A stretch of DNA of 39,886 nt, from the NCBI GenBank assembly GCA_913061505.1, contig CAJXSO010000025.1, forward strand, positions 1 to 39,886. Direction: 5' to 3'. Position 1 is the first letter of the stretch. Each line of letters starts with the position of its first letter. This stretch comes from an uncultured Lutimaribacter sp. (lineage in GTDB: Bacteria > Pseudomonadota > Alphaproteobacteria > Rhodobacterales > Rhodobacteraceae). The position numbers and the translations under genes were made by a program. The notes below the pieces were generated by a model. The model saw nothing but the letters and a program-made list of their open reading frames with translations, ran no database searches and was not told the DNA's origin. Shown here one piece after another: positions 27,749 through 35,697 of this stretch.

Positions 27749-29578
27749 CTAGTTATCACCCTGGGCGTGCCACCAAACATCGGGCATCCAGCCTATTCTG
27801 TCGCCGTATATCGGGGTTTTTTCTGGAAACTTCAATGCCTTTGCATGGGCCACACGATCGGTGCGGGTGGCCCAAAACGGGATAACATAGCGCCCCGCCA
27901 TCAGCACCCGGTCCAGCGCGCGCACCGCGGCGGTAAAACTTGCGCTGTCATCGGTGGTCAACATCACATCGATCAGCGCATCAATGGCCGGGCTTTCAAC
28001 CCCCATCAGATTGCGCGTGCCCTCTTGCTGGGCGCCGGCGCTGCCCCAATAAAGGCGCTGTTCGGTGCCCGGTGACAGCGACAAATCGCGGCGAAAGGGC
28101 ATCATGTCGAAATCTTGGCTGGCCTCGCGTTCGGTGAACTGGGCATTATCAACCGACTGCACCACCAGCGAAATACCCAAGCGCGCCAAAGCATTGCGCC
28201 AGATTTCCGCGATTGTCTGGCTTTGCGTGTCGCCCTGGCGCAGCAAAAGCTCGATCTCAAAGGGCTGGCCTTGCGCATTCACCAACACGCCCGCGCGCAC
28301 CTGCCAGCCGGCATCTGCCAGCAGCGCCACCGCACGCCGCAGATCGGCACGGTTACGCGGGGCGCGGTCGCCCTCGGGCAGGGTGTAGCCATCGATGGCA
28401 CCGGGGGGCAAACTGCCGGCAAAGGGCGCCAGCAACGCAGCCACCCTGCCACTGGCCGGGCCCGGGCGCATGGCCAGATCGGAATTAGAGAAATACGAGG
28501 TGATGCGCGGTTGGCGCCCACCGGTGATGGCCTCGTTGATATAGGTGAAATTAAACGCATAGATCAGCGCCTGGCGCACCCGCCAATCGGAAAATTCGGG
28601 GCGCCGGGTGTTCATCACAAACCCGGTCATGCCCGAGGGCCGCTGATGAGCAATGTCCGACAACACCACATCGCCGCGCGCCACGGCGGGAAAATCATAT
28701 TGCGTGGCCCATTTTTCAGCATTCGCTTCGCGGTAAAAATTCAAAATGCCGGCTTTGAATGCCTCAAATAGCACCGATTGATCGGCAAAAAATTCGATCC
28801 TGATCTGATCAAGGTTGTTGGTGCCGCGCCGCAGGGGCAGGTTTTCGCCCCAATAATTGGGCACGCGGCGCAGGGCAACAAAGCGGCCGGCCTCGAAACT
28901 ATCCAGCTGGTAGGGGCCGGTGCCCATGGGCATCTGATCGAGGGCGCCGCTGTTGAAATCTTGGGGGCTGTCTGGCTTTTTCAAAATGGGGCGCAAACCC
29001 GCGATCAATGGCGCCTCGCGGTTGGGCTCGGCAAAGCGAATGCGCAGGCTGCGTGGCCCGGTTTGGGTGATGGCGCTGATCTGGCTGTGAAAATTGCGAT
29101 AGCGCAGGTGGCCTTCGGTGCCCAAAACCTGAAAGGACCAGATCACATCCTCTACCCTGACCGGGCTGCCATCCCAGAATCGGGCGTTGGGGCGCAGGGT
29201 GAATTCCACCCAATCGCGGGCGGGCGGCACCTGCACCGATTCGGCCAACAGCCCGTATAGGGCAAATGGCTCGTCCCAGTTTCGCGCCAAAAGCGACTCG
29301 TAGGCGTAAAAGCGCAGCTGCCAGGGCGCGGTGCCTTTGCGCGCAAAGGGGTTCAGCGAATCGAAGCCGCCCGTATTGCCCTCGACCAGCGTTCCGCCCT
29401 TGGGCGCATCCGGGTTGGCATAGGGCAGCGACACAAAATCAGGTGGCAGTTGCGGGGTGCCATACATAGAGATGCCATGCTGCGGCCCCGCAGCCAAGGG
29501 GCTGGCGAGTGCAAAAAACACCCCAAAGAGGGCAAAAAGCCCGCGTTTTGCACCACGTTTTATGCGCATTTGTGCCAC
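27749..29578 (-). CDS. ABC transporter substrate-binding protein, family 5 (YejA-like)
   Basis: A 609-residue periplasmic protein with a signal peptide (GLFALFGVFFALASPLAAG). The YejA/microcin-C-type opening contains PYANPDAPKGGTLVEGN and FDSLNPFARKG, with GTGPYQLDSFEAGRFV and NYWGENLPLRRGTNN further on. By family it binds oligopeptides or peptide-nucleotide compounds. No permease or ATPase genes are adjacent, so it is an orphan. The GTG at 29578 is taken as start; an ATG at 29569 is equally possible. A TTGAAA -35-like element lies at 29640-29635 on this strand. Confidence 0.9.
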   Translation of the reverse strand: MAQMRIKRGAKRGLFALFGVFFALASPLAAGPQHGISMYGTPQLPPDFVSLPYANPDAPKGGTLVEGNTGGFDSLNPFARKGTAPWQLRFYAYESLLARNWDEPFALYGLLAESVQVPPARDWVEFTLRPNARFWDGSPVRVEDVIWSFQVLGTEGHLRYRNFHSQISAITQTGPRSLRIRFAEPNREAPLIAGLRPILKKPDSPQDFNSGALDQMPMGTGPYQLDSFEAGRFVALRRVPNYWGENLPLRRGTNNLDQIRIEFFADQSVLFEAFKAGILNFYREANAEKWATQYDFPAVARGDVVLSDIAHQRPSGMTGFVMNTRRPEFSDWRVRQALIYAFNFTYINEAITGGRQPRITSYFSNSDLAMRPGPASGRVAALLAPFAGSLPPGAIDGYTLPEGDRAPRNRADLRRAVALLADAGWQVRAGVLVNAQGQPFEIELLLRQGDTQSQTIAEIWRNALARLGISLVVQSVDNAQFTEREASQDFDMMPFRRDLSLSPGTEQRLYWGSAGAQQEGTRNLMGVESPAIDALIDVMLTTDDSASFTAAVRALDRVLMAGRYVIPFWATRTDRVAHAKALKFPEKTPIYGDRIGWMPDVWWHAQGDN

Positions 29579-29649
29579 CGATCCTGCCTTGCCATTGTTT
29601 TTCTTTGCCGCAGGCTATCGGGGGTGGCCTGTGTTTTCAAACTTTTAAC

Positions 29650-29678
29650 TTGGCGCGCTGGTTTGGATTGCTTATAAA
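29650..29678 (+). promoter_or_regulatory. Promoter for a candidate small RNA
   Basis: TTGGCG (29650-29655), a 17-bp spacer, and TATAAA (29673-29678). Both boxes are close to the sigma-70 consensus with optimal spacing. No plus-strand coding gene begins downstream before a terminator at 29733-29760, so it appears to drive a short RNA. Confidence 0.55.
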
Positions 29679-29684
29679 GGTGGC

Positions 29685-29760
29685 ACTGCTCGATAGGTTT
29701 CTTGCCTGTATGAAACCTGCCTCAATGACTGAACGCCGGCCTTGTGCCGGCGTTTTTTTT
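29685..29760 (+). ncRNA. Candidate small RNA of about 75 nt
   Basis: From the predicted start near 29685 the transcript would contain hairpin 1, AGGTTTC (29695-29701) with GAAACCT (29712-29718), a single-stranded linker at 29719-29732, and a terminator hairpin ending in a run of T. This is the layout of a trans-acting bacterial sRNA: 5' stem-loop, unpaired seed, rho-independent terminator. No ORF of significance is inside. It lies in the 282-bp gap between the divergent YejA-like gene and bdhA, and bdhA has its own promoter-like boxes after the terminator. Not recognised as a known family. The alternative is an attenuated leader of bdhA. Confidence 0.5.
29733..29760 (+). terminator. Rho-independent terminator of the candidate sRNA
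   Basis: ACGCCGGC-cttgt-GCCGGCGT (29733-29753), a perfect 8-bp stem, followed by seven more T residues (29754-29760). It acts on the plus strand, where no protein gene ends. Confidence 0.88.
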
Positions 29761-29774
29761 GGCGCTTCGGTTTT

Positions 29775-29804
29775 TTGGCAAAATCAGCCCACAGGGCATA
29801 TTTT
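29775..29804 (+). promoter_or_regulatory. Candidate bdhA promoter
   Basis: TTGGCA (29775-29780), an 18-bp spacer, and TATTTT (29799-29804). It lies after the sRNA terminator and about 57 bp before the bdhA ATG. Confidence 0.45.
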
Positions 29805-29860
29805 ATTCGCAGATGCAGCATGTATGCTGGCGCCAACAGGTCTGCATAAGGATAGCCGCC

Positions 29861-30634
29861 ATGAGCCTTGCTGGAAAAACTGCCGTCATCACCGGGTCGA
29901 ATTCGGGAATCGGGTTGGGAATCGCCCGCGAGCTGGCCCGCGCTGGCGCGGATGTGGTGCTGAATTCGTTCACCGACCGCGCCGAAGACCACCAGCTGGC
30001 CGCCGATCTGGGGGCGGAATTTGGCGTATCGGCGCGCTATATCGCGGCCGATATGTCTAGCGCTGCCGCCTGCCGGGGGCTGATTACGGCGGCCGGGCGC
30101 TGCGATATCTTGGTCAATAATGCCGGCATTCAGCATGTCGAGGCGATCGAGACCTTTCCGATGGATAAATGGGATGCGATCATCGCGATCAACCTGTCAT
30201 CGGCCTTTCACACCACCGCCATGGCCCTGCCCATGATGCGCGCGGCCGGGTGGGGGCGCATTGTGAATATCGCCTCGGCCCATGGGCTGACCGCCAGCCC
30301 CTATAAATCGGCCTATGTGGCGGCCAAGCACGGTGTGGTGGGGCTGACCAAAACCACCGCGTTGGAAACCGCGCAAGAGGCCATTACCTGCAACGCCATT
30401 TGCCCCGGCTATGTGCTGACCCCCTTGGTCGAGGCGCAGATCCCAGACCAGATGAAAACCCACAACATGGGCCGCGACGAGGTGATCGCCAAGGTGATGC
30501 TAGAACGCCAGCCATCGCGCGCCTTTGCCACGACCGAACAGCTGGGCGGCACGACGGTGTTTTTATGCTCGGAGGCGGCGGCGCAAATCACCGGCACCAC
30601 GATCAGCGTCGATGGGGGCTGGACCGCGCTGTAA
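29861..30634 (+). CDS. bdhA: 3-hydroxybutyrate dehydrogenase (SDR family)
   Basis: A 257-residue short-chain dehydrogenase that oxidises D-3-hydroxybutyrate to acetoacetate with NAD, used in polyhydroxybutyrate and ketone-body turnover. The cofactor motif is TGSNSGIG (residues 10-17), with NNAG, SAHGLTASPYKSAYVAAKHG (catalytic Ser/Tyr/Lys) and the 3-HBDH-type CNAICPGYVLTPLVEAQIPDQ. The ATG at 29861 is set by AAGGA (29848-29852). Longer in-frame upstream openings cross the terminator and promoter and are rejected. Its end lies 5 bp from the convergent DUF502 gene. Confidence 0.93.
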   Translation: MSLAGKTAVITGSNSGIGLGIARELARAGADVVLNSFTDRAEDHQLAADLGAEFGVSARYIAADMSSAAACRGLITAAGRCDILVNNAGIQHVEAIETFPMDKWDAIIAINLSSAFHTTAMALPMMRAAGWGRIVNIASAHGLTASPYKSAYVAAKHGVVGLTKTTALETAQEAITCNAICPGYVLTPLVEAQIPDQMKTHNMGRDEVIAKVMLERQPSRAFATTEQLGGTTVFLCSEAAAQITGTTISVDGGWTAL

Positions 30635-30639
30635 GGGGC

Positions 30640-31395
30640 TTAGCCGGCCGGGGCAGAGGCCTTGGCCGGTTTGGCTGGATCTTTCGGGTTTGGGTAAACA
30701 AGCCCTGCGGAAATCACCAGCTTGGCCGCGTCTTCCACGCTCATATCCAGCTCGATCACCTCGGTTTCAGGGAAATACAGCAAAAACCCCGAGGTTGGGT
30801 TGGGGGTTGTGGGCACAAAAATGCTGAGCAAGGGCGTGCCATCGCCGCCTTTCAGCGCCACCTCGCCCTTGGCGCGGGTAGAGACAAACCCGATGGCCCA
30901 AATGCCCCGGCGGGGGTATTCGATCAGGCAGGCTTTTTCAAAGCTGCTGTCGCTTTGGGCCAAAACGGTTTCGGCGATCTGCTTGACCCCGCTATAGACC
31001 GAGCGCACCACCGGCATACGATCGACCAGCCGCTCGGCCGTGCGGATCAGCGAGCGCCCGGCAATGCCCTTGGCCAGCCATCCGACAAGGATGGTGAACA
31101 GCAAGAAAAACACCACCCCCACGCCGCGGATGTTCAAATGCCCCTCGTCGCCAATCCATTTGGCATAAGTGTCGGGGCCCAAAACGCGCAGCAGCAATTC
31201 ATCGGGTTGATAGGCCTGCGGCACAAAGGGCAGCACGAAACTATCGACCCACCCGATCAGCGACCAAAACAGCCATATCGTCAGCCCCACCGGGGCGATC
31301 ACCACGATGCCCGTCAGAAAAGACGAGCGTAAACTGGCAAACAGCCCGGGCTTGCGGTGTTTGGGATTGGGCAAATCCTCGAATGGCGATGTCAT
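30640..31395 (-). CDS. DUF502 membrane protein
   Basis: A 251-residue protein with two TM helices (about residues 27-54, FLTGIVVIAPVGLTIWLFW; and about 89-108, VGVVFFLLFTILVGWLA). The DUF502 signature MPVVRSVYSGVKQIAETVL follows, then a soluble domain with FVPTTPNPTSGFLLYFP. The tail is Lys/Pro/Ala-rich. The family is widespread and of unknown function. It is convergent with bdhA and no partner is evident upstream. Confidence 0.9.
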   Translation of the reverse strand: MTSPFEDLPNPKHRKPGLFASLRSSFLTGIVVIAPVGLTIWLFWSLIGWVDSFVLPFVPQAYQPDELLLRVLGPDTYAKWIGDEGHLNIRGVGVVFFLLFTILVGWLAKGIAGRSLIRTAERLVDRMPVVRSVYSGVKQIAETVLAQSDSSFEKACLIEYPRRGIWAIGFVSTRAKGEVALKGGDGTPLLSIFVPTTPNPTSGFLLYFPETEVIELDMSVEDAAKLVISAGLVYPNPKDPAKPAKASAPAG

Positions 31396-31457
31396 TTCGG
31401 CAAACCCTGCACTGTGTCAGGCCCTATGTATGTAGTTTCTACGCCGCCCACAATGGT

Positions 31458-31495
31458 ATGCGCTACGCGGTAGGGGCATGCGCTACGCGCTAGGG
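31458..31495. repeat. 20-bp tandem duplication at the psuG stop codon
   Basis: ATGCGCTACGCGGTAGGG (31458-31475) is followed after two bases by ATGCGCTACGCGCTAGGG (31478-31495): one mismatch in 18, period 20. The second copy contains the psuG stop codon (31485-31483). Confidence 0.75.
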
Positions 31496-32403
31496 CTGGC
31501 CAGCGCATGGGCAATTTCTGCGGCCAGCCTGGCATTGTTCAAAACCAGCGCGATATTTGTCTCCAGCGATCGCCCGCCCGTCAGATCCAGAATGCGCGCC
31601 AGCAAAAAGGGTGTAACCGCCTTGCCCTGAATGCCCTTGGCCTGGGCATCGGCATTGGCAATGGCAATCGCCTGCGCCAATTCGGGCGCTGGTATTTCGC
31701 TGGCCTCTGGCACCGGATTGGCCACCAATTGCCCGCCCCGCAGCCCCATCTGCGCCCGCAAACGGTGGGCGGCGGCGATTTGGGCCGCGCGATCCATGCG
31801 CAAAGGCGCCCGCAGCCCCGACCTGCGCGACCAAAAGGCAGGAAAGTCATCTTGGCCATAGGCAATGGTGGGCACGCCTAAGGTTTCCAGCACTTCCAAG
31901 GTTTTCGGCAAATCCAAAATCGCCTTTGCCCCGGCACAGACCACGGTGACAGGGGTTTGGGCCAATTCCTGCAAATCCGCCGAGATATCAAAGCTAAGCT
32001 CGGCGCCCTGATGCACCCCGCCGATGCCCCCTGTGGCAAATACCTCGATACCGGCCAAATGCGCCCCGATCATGGTGGCGGCAACGGTTGTGGCGCCGGT
32101 ACCGCCCGTCACCATACAAGCGGCCATATCGGCGCGGCTCAGCTTGGCCACGCCCTTGGCCTGTGCAAGGCCCTGCAATTGCCCCTCGGACAGGCCCGCG
32201 TGCAACTGCCCATCCAGCACGGCAATCGTGGCAGGCACGGCACCGGCCTGGCGCACCGCGGCCTCGACCGCCTGTGCGGTTTCCAGATTGCGCGGATAGG
32301 GCATGCCATGGGTGATAATGGTGCTTTCCAGCGCCACGATGGGGCGGGCTTGGGCGCGGGCGGCGGCCACTTCGGGGCTGAGGGTGATGGGGGCTGCGCT
32401 CAT
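31483..32403 (-). CDS. psuG: Pseudouridine-5'-phosphate glycosidase
   Basis: A 306-residue enzyme that cleaves the C-C glycosidic bond of pseudouridine 5'-phosphate to uracil and ribose 5-phosphate. Family residues are in place: Glu26 in VALESTIITHGMPYP, Lys87 in AKLSRADMA, FATGGIGGVHQGAELSFDIS, and the Schiff-base Lys160 in CAGAKAILD. Length is typical. The ATG overlaps the kinase stop (ATGA), so the two steps of pseudouridine catabolism are co-translated. Confidence 0.96.
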   Translation of the reverse strand: MSAAPITLSPEVAAARAQARPIVALESTIITHGMPYPRNLETAQAVEAAVRQAGAVPATIAVLDGQLHAGLSEGQLQGLAQAKGVAKLSRADMAACMVTGGTGATTVAATMIGAHLAGIEVFATGGIGGVHQGAELSFDISADLQELAQTPVTVVCAGAKAILDLPKTLEVLETLGVPTIAYGQDDFPAFWSRRSGLRAPLRMDRAAQIAAAHRLRAQMGLRGGQLVANPVPEASEIPAPELAQAIAIANADAQAKGIQGKAVTPFLLARILDLTGGRSLETNIALVLNNARLAAEIAHALASPSA

Positions 32404-33290
32404 GCGGTATCCTTTCCAGAAACATAACGGGCAGCGCTGGCAAGCGCCATCTGCAGCGCGGCGGCACGGGGGTGGCCTGCCAATTCCGCCGCGATATGGG
32501 CTGCCATAAAAGTATCGCCCGCCCCGGTGATGCGGGCCACCGCAACGCGCGGCGGCTGGCCGGTGTGGCAGGTGGTGGCGCAGGCATCGGCGGCAATGGC
32601 GGCACCATCTGTAACCAAGGCCCGCGCCGCCCCCTTGGCCACCAACATCTGGGCTGCGGTGGGGGCATCGGGCAAAGCCTGCCCGCAGATCAGCCCGGCC
32701 TCTTCGAGATTGGTGTAAAACACCGCCCTTTTATGGCCCAGAAAGGGCACCAGGCGCAGCGCCTTACCCGGCGAGGCGGGCGCCAGACGCAGATCGCAGC
32801 CCGCCAATTCCGGCGCAGTGGCGCAGCTGGCCAAAACATCTGGCGCCAGGTTGCCATCCATCGCCACACAGCCCTGAAAGGCTGCATCACGCCCGCCCAG
32901 GCGCCCGTCAAAAAGCGGGGCCAAAATGCGTGCGCCGGCCTGTTCAAGGCTATGCGCATCTGCAACCGCCGCGCACAGGCCCTCGGGCCCCTCGATGGCC
33001 ATATAGCGATCAGTGGGCAGGTCTGCGGCGCGGGTTACATAGCGCATATCCAGCCCCAAACGCCCACAGGCCGCCAGCAGGGCATCGCCCTCGGGGTCTT
33101 GGCCCAAAACCGACAGCAGCGCCGGGCGGTGGCCTGCGCGTGCCAGCGCCATGGCAATATTCAGCGCCACGCCACCGGGCAACATTGTGATGCGCCCGGG
33201 CCGGTCAGCCCCAAGCGGCATGGGCTGCGCGCTGCGCCCGATAATGTCCCAAAGGACCGATCCGATGCAAAGAATATGGGCGGGGGTCAT
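32400..33290 (-). CDS. psuK: PfkB-family pseudouridine kinase
   Basis: A 296-residue ribokinase-like sugar/nucleoside kinase. It has the N-terminal GGVALNIAMALARAGH substrate motif and the C-terminal ITGAGDTFMAAHIAAEL with the catalytic Asp of GAGD. Coupling to psuG by an ATGA overlap identifies pseudouridine as the likely substrate. The ATG at 33290 (MTPAHILCIGSVLWD) fits the first beta strand but has no good Shine-Dalgarno; a GTG upstream is possible. No transporter or psu regulator is next to it, so salvage of internal RNA-derived pseudouridine is plausible. Confidence 0.9.
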   Translation of the reverse strand: MTPAHILCIGSVLWDIIGRSAQPMPLGADRPGRITMLPGGVALNIAMALARAGHRPALLSVLGQDPEGDALLAACGRLGLDMRYVTRAADLPTDRYMAIEGPEGLCAAVADAHSLEQAGARILAPLFDGRLGGRDAAFQGCVAMDGNLAPDVLASCATAPELAGCDLRLAPASPGKALRLVPFLGHKRAVFYTNLEEAGLICGQALPDAPTAAQMLVAKGAARALVTDGAAIAADACATTCHTGQPPRVAVARITGAGDTFMAAHIAAELAGHPRAAALQMALASAARYVSGKDTA

Positions 33291-33348
33291 GGCCAATAGA
33301 TGCACCCCAATGCGCAGGGCCACAAGGGGGCATGCGCGCGCCCGGGGC

Positions 33349-34179
33349 TTAGGGCACGAAAAATGTAGCCGAGGCCCATAGCGATTCCCAAACCGGGCCC
33401 TCATTGCCCGGCAGCGGGCGCATCACCACCGCATCAAGCAGGTAGACAAACCCGCGCTGCGCGCGCAGCTGCGCGCGGCCCTGGGCATCGGTGCGCAGCC
33501 GATCAATTGTCAGCGTGCCATCGGGGGCCTTTGCAAAGACCTCTATTTGCGCATCGGCACGCGGCTGGTTGGCATAGCGCAGCTCGATATCCAGCAGCGG
33601 CGCGGCACCGCCTTGATAGGGATTGGTGCGCAGGAAAAATTCGGTCTCATATCCAAACCCTGCATCAAAACCGGGCGCCACATCTCCCATGGGCGCAACC
33701 GCGACGTAGGTTTTCGAATAGCGCCAATAGCGCTCTTGAAAGCCGGTATCGGGCAGGCCGCGCGCGGCATGGGCCTGCACCAGATCGCCCAGATCCTTTT
33801 CCTCGGCAAAGGCTGCGAATTTCGCGGCATCCGTATAGGTCAGCGTATCGCCGGCCGATTGGTAGCCAACCACGGCCAGCCCCGGCGCAGGCTGGGCCAG
33901 GCGAATGGCCGGATCATCGCCCAAGCGCCCTGTGATGGGGCGGGGCGTGCCCTGTTCCAGCACCGCAACCGCGCCGATATTGCGCTCAAACCATGGCAGG
34001 GAAATGCCCGAAAACCGCTGCCCATTGCGAATGCGAATATCTACGTCTTGGCCTGCCTCTACTTGATAAATTTGCGGCTCAAGCCATACTTCATGTGACT
34101 GGGCTGGCGTGGTATAGGGGCCCAGCAAAGCGACGAAGGCAAAGGGTAGGGTGAACATGCGGCGAAACAACTGGGTCAT
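33349..34179 (-). CDS. DUF4198-type periplasmic protein
   Basis: A 276-residue secreted protein. A signal peptide ([23 protein letters not shown]) precedes the mature start HEVWLEPQIYQV, typical of DUF4198, a predicted periplasmic component of nickel/cobalt uptake systems. Later features are QGGAAPLLDIELRY and a C-terminal Ig-like beta domain (TDAQGRAQLRAQRGFVYLLD). The start may be the ATG at 34179 or at 34158; neither has a Shine-Dalgarno, but the first gives a basic n-region. Either start touches or overlaps the divergent HupE-like gene. Confidence 0.83.
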   Translation of the reverse strand: MTQLFRRMFTLPFAFVALLGPYTTPAQSHEVWLEPQIYQVEAGQDVDIRIRNGQRFSGISLPWFERNIGAVAVLEQGTPRPITGRLGDDPAIRLAQPAPGLAVVGYQSAGDTLTYTDAAKFAAFAEEKDLGDLVQAHAARGLPDTGFQERYWRYSKTYVAVAPMGDVAPGFDAGFGYETEFFLRTNPYQGGAAPLLDIELRYANQPRADAQIEVFAKAPDGTLTIDRLRTDAQGRAQLRAQRGFVYLLDAVVMRPLPGNEGPVWESLWASATFFVP

Positions 34180-35524
34180 GGGCCAGAGGCTGGCGCAAAT
34201 GCTGGCCAAGTCAAGCGCAATTGTGGCCGTTATGGCCCTGCTGGGCGTGATTGCAGCATTTGGCGCGCCAAAACCCGCCCATGCCCACGAGGTGCTGCCC
34301 ACCGTGGCCGACATCGAGGCAAAAGAGGGCGCAGTTTTGCTAACCCTGCGCCTGAATGCCGAGGCGCTGCTGGCGGGCATCAACCTGGATGGGCTGGACA
34401 ATACCGAAAACGCGCCCAATGCGGCTGAATACGACCGCCTGCGCGCGCTGGATACAACCCAGCTTGCAGCACAGATCACCGCGGATTGGCCCAAGATGAT
34501 GGCCGGCCTGCGGCTGACACTGGATGGCGCCGAGGCGCCGCTTTCGCTGCTGGGCGCCGAGGTGGATGCGCAAGCCGATGAAAGCTTGCCGCGCGTCTCG
34601 CAGCTGCGGCTTAGCGCGGCCATTCCGCATGGCAGCCAAACCATGGCGCTGTTTTGGCCCACCGGCTTTGGCGATTTGGTGCTGCGCCAACAAGGGGTGG
34701 ATCCGGCCTATACTGGCTATATCACCGGCGGGCAGGCATCGCCCGATATTCCCCTAGGCGGGCCCGGCGCGCCGGCCAGCGGTGCGGCGGTGTTTCTCTC
34801 GTATATTCCGGTGGGGTTTGACCATATCTTGCCCAAGGGGATGGATCATATCTTGTTTGTCTTGGGCCTGTTTTTCCTCAGCACCCGGCTCAGCGCTTTG
34901 CTGTGGCAGATCAGCGCCTTTACCCTGGCACATACCGTCACCCTGGCCTTGGGCGCTTTGGGCTGGGTCACTGTGCCTGGCGCGATTGTCGAGCCGCTGA
35001 TTGCCGCCTCGATCGTGTTTGTGGCGGTTGAAAACATCACCTCGCGCGGGCTAAGCCCCTGGCGCCCGGCTGTGGTTTTTGGCTTTGGGCTGTTGCACGG
35101 GTTGGGCTTTGCCAGCGTTTTGGGCGAATTTGGCCTGCCCGAGGGGCAATTCATACCAGCGCTGATCGGCTTTAATATCGGTGTCGAAATTGGCCAGCTG
35201 ACCGTGGTGGCGCTGGCGTTTTTGGTGGTGGCGGCGGCGCAGCGCGTGGATCTGGGGCGTATGGTGTCTGGTGTGGCGGGCTGGGGCTATCTGGCGGGCG
35301 CGGTGGTCTTGCTGGCGCTTTCACTGGTGCAGGCTATGGGGCAGGGCGCCTGGCTGCCTGATGCGGTGTTTTTATGGGGCGTGACTGGTTTGCTGGTGCT
35401 GTGCATGCTGTCGGTGTTTTTTGTTGATCAGCTTGACAGCTACCGCCGCTTTGTTGCGGTGCCGGCCTCGGTTTTCATCGGGGCTGTGGGGGCGTTTTGG
35501 GTGGTGGAACGGGTGTTTTTGTAA
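34157..35524 (+). CDS. HupE/UreJ-family membrane protein
   Basis: A 455-residue protein with a signal peptide ending at AHA before HEVLPTV and a periplasmic domain to about residue 200. A TM domain follows with [46 protein letters not shown] and [11 protein letters not shown], the His-rich HupE/UreJ_2 motifs associated with nickel or other metal permeases. The ATG at 34157 has TAGGG 5 bp upstream; GTG 34151 and ATG 34178 are alternatives. Pairing with a DUF4198 gene strengthens a metal-uptake role, which remains inference. Confidence 0.87.
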   Translation: MRRNNWVMGQRLAQMLAKSSAIVAVMALLGVIAAFGAPKPAHAHEVLPTVADIEAKEGAVLLTLRLNAEALLAGINLDGLDNTENAPNAAEYDRLRALDTTQLAAQITADWPKMMAGLRLTLDGAEAPLSLLGAEVDAQADESLPRVSQLRLSAAIPHGSQTMALFWPTGFGDLVLRQQGVDPAYTGYITGGQASPDIPLGGPGAPASGAAVFLSYIPVGFDHILPKGMDHILFVLGLFFLSTRLSALLWQISAFTLAHTVTLALGALGWVTVPGAIVEPLIAASIVFVAVENITSRGLSPWRPAVVFGFGLLHGLGFASVLGEFGLPEGQFIPALIGFNIGVEIGQLTVVALAFLVVAAAQRVDLGRMVSGVAGWGYLAGAVVLLALSLVQAMGQGAWLPDAVFLWGVTGLLVLCMLSVFFVDQLDSYRRFVAVPASVFIGAVGAFWVVERVFL

Positions 35525-35552
35525 CCCCGCCACAGCCCATGCGCCAAAGGGG

Positions 35553-35581
35553 TTGCAAACCCCGGGCGCGGGCAGTATACG
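35553..35581 (+). promoter_or_regulatory. Candidate rpsB promoter
   Basis: TTGCAA (35553-35558), a 17-bp spacer, and TATACG (35576-35581). Its -35 overlaps a hairpin, GGGGTT-gca-AACCCC (35549-35563), at the end of the HupE-like gene. The leader would be about 110 nt. Confidence 0.45.
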
Positions 35582-35587
35582 CGCGGC

Positions 35588-35697
35588 ACTTAAACCCGCA
35601 GGTGGGGTTGGGCAGTAAGGGGAGACATCCCTTATGTCCGCCGGTTGAAGCACAGCTTCTTCCCCCACCGAGGCGCAAACCGGAAAGGAAAAGAAGC
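35588..35697 (+). promoter_or_regulatory. Structured rpsB leader, candidate S2 autoregulation site
   Basis: Stems visible by eye are TAAGGG/CCCTTA (35616-35621 with 35629-35634), CCGGTT/AACCGG (35641-35646 with 35678-35683) enclosing GAAGC-aca-GCTTC (35647-35659), and GGTGGGG/CCCCACC (35601-35607 with 35663-35669). The last crosses the second, so a pseudoknot is possible. The AAAGGAA Shine-Dalgarno (35684-35690) begins immediately after AACCGG. S2 represses rpsB-tsf through its leader in E. coli; this leader is a candidate for a similar role. Confidence 0.5.

Noticed and set aside
33349-34662. A 437-codon minus-strand open frame extending the DUF4198 gene far upstream
   Set aside because: The extra part is antisense to the clear HupE/UreJ gene and has a low-complexity Ser/Ala/Arg composition; the signal peptide fixes the start near 34158-34179.
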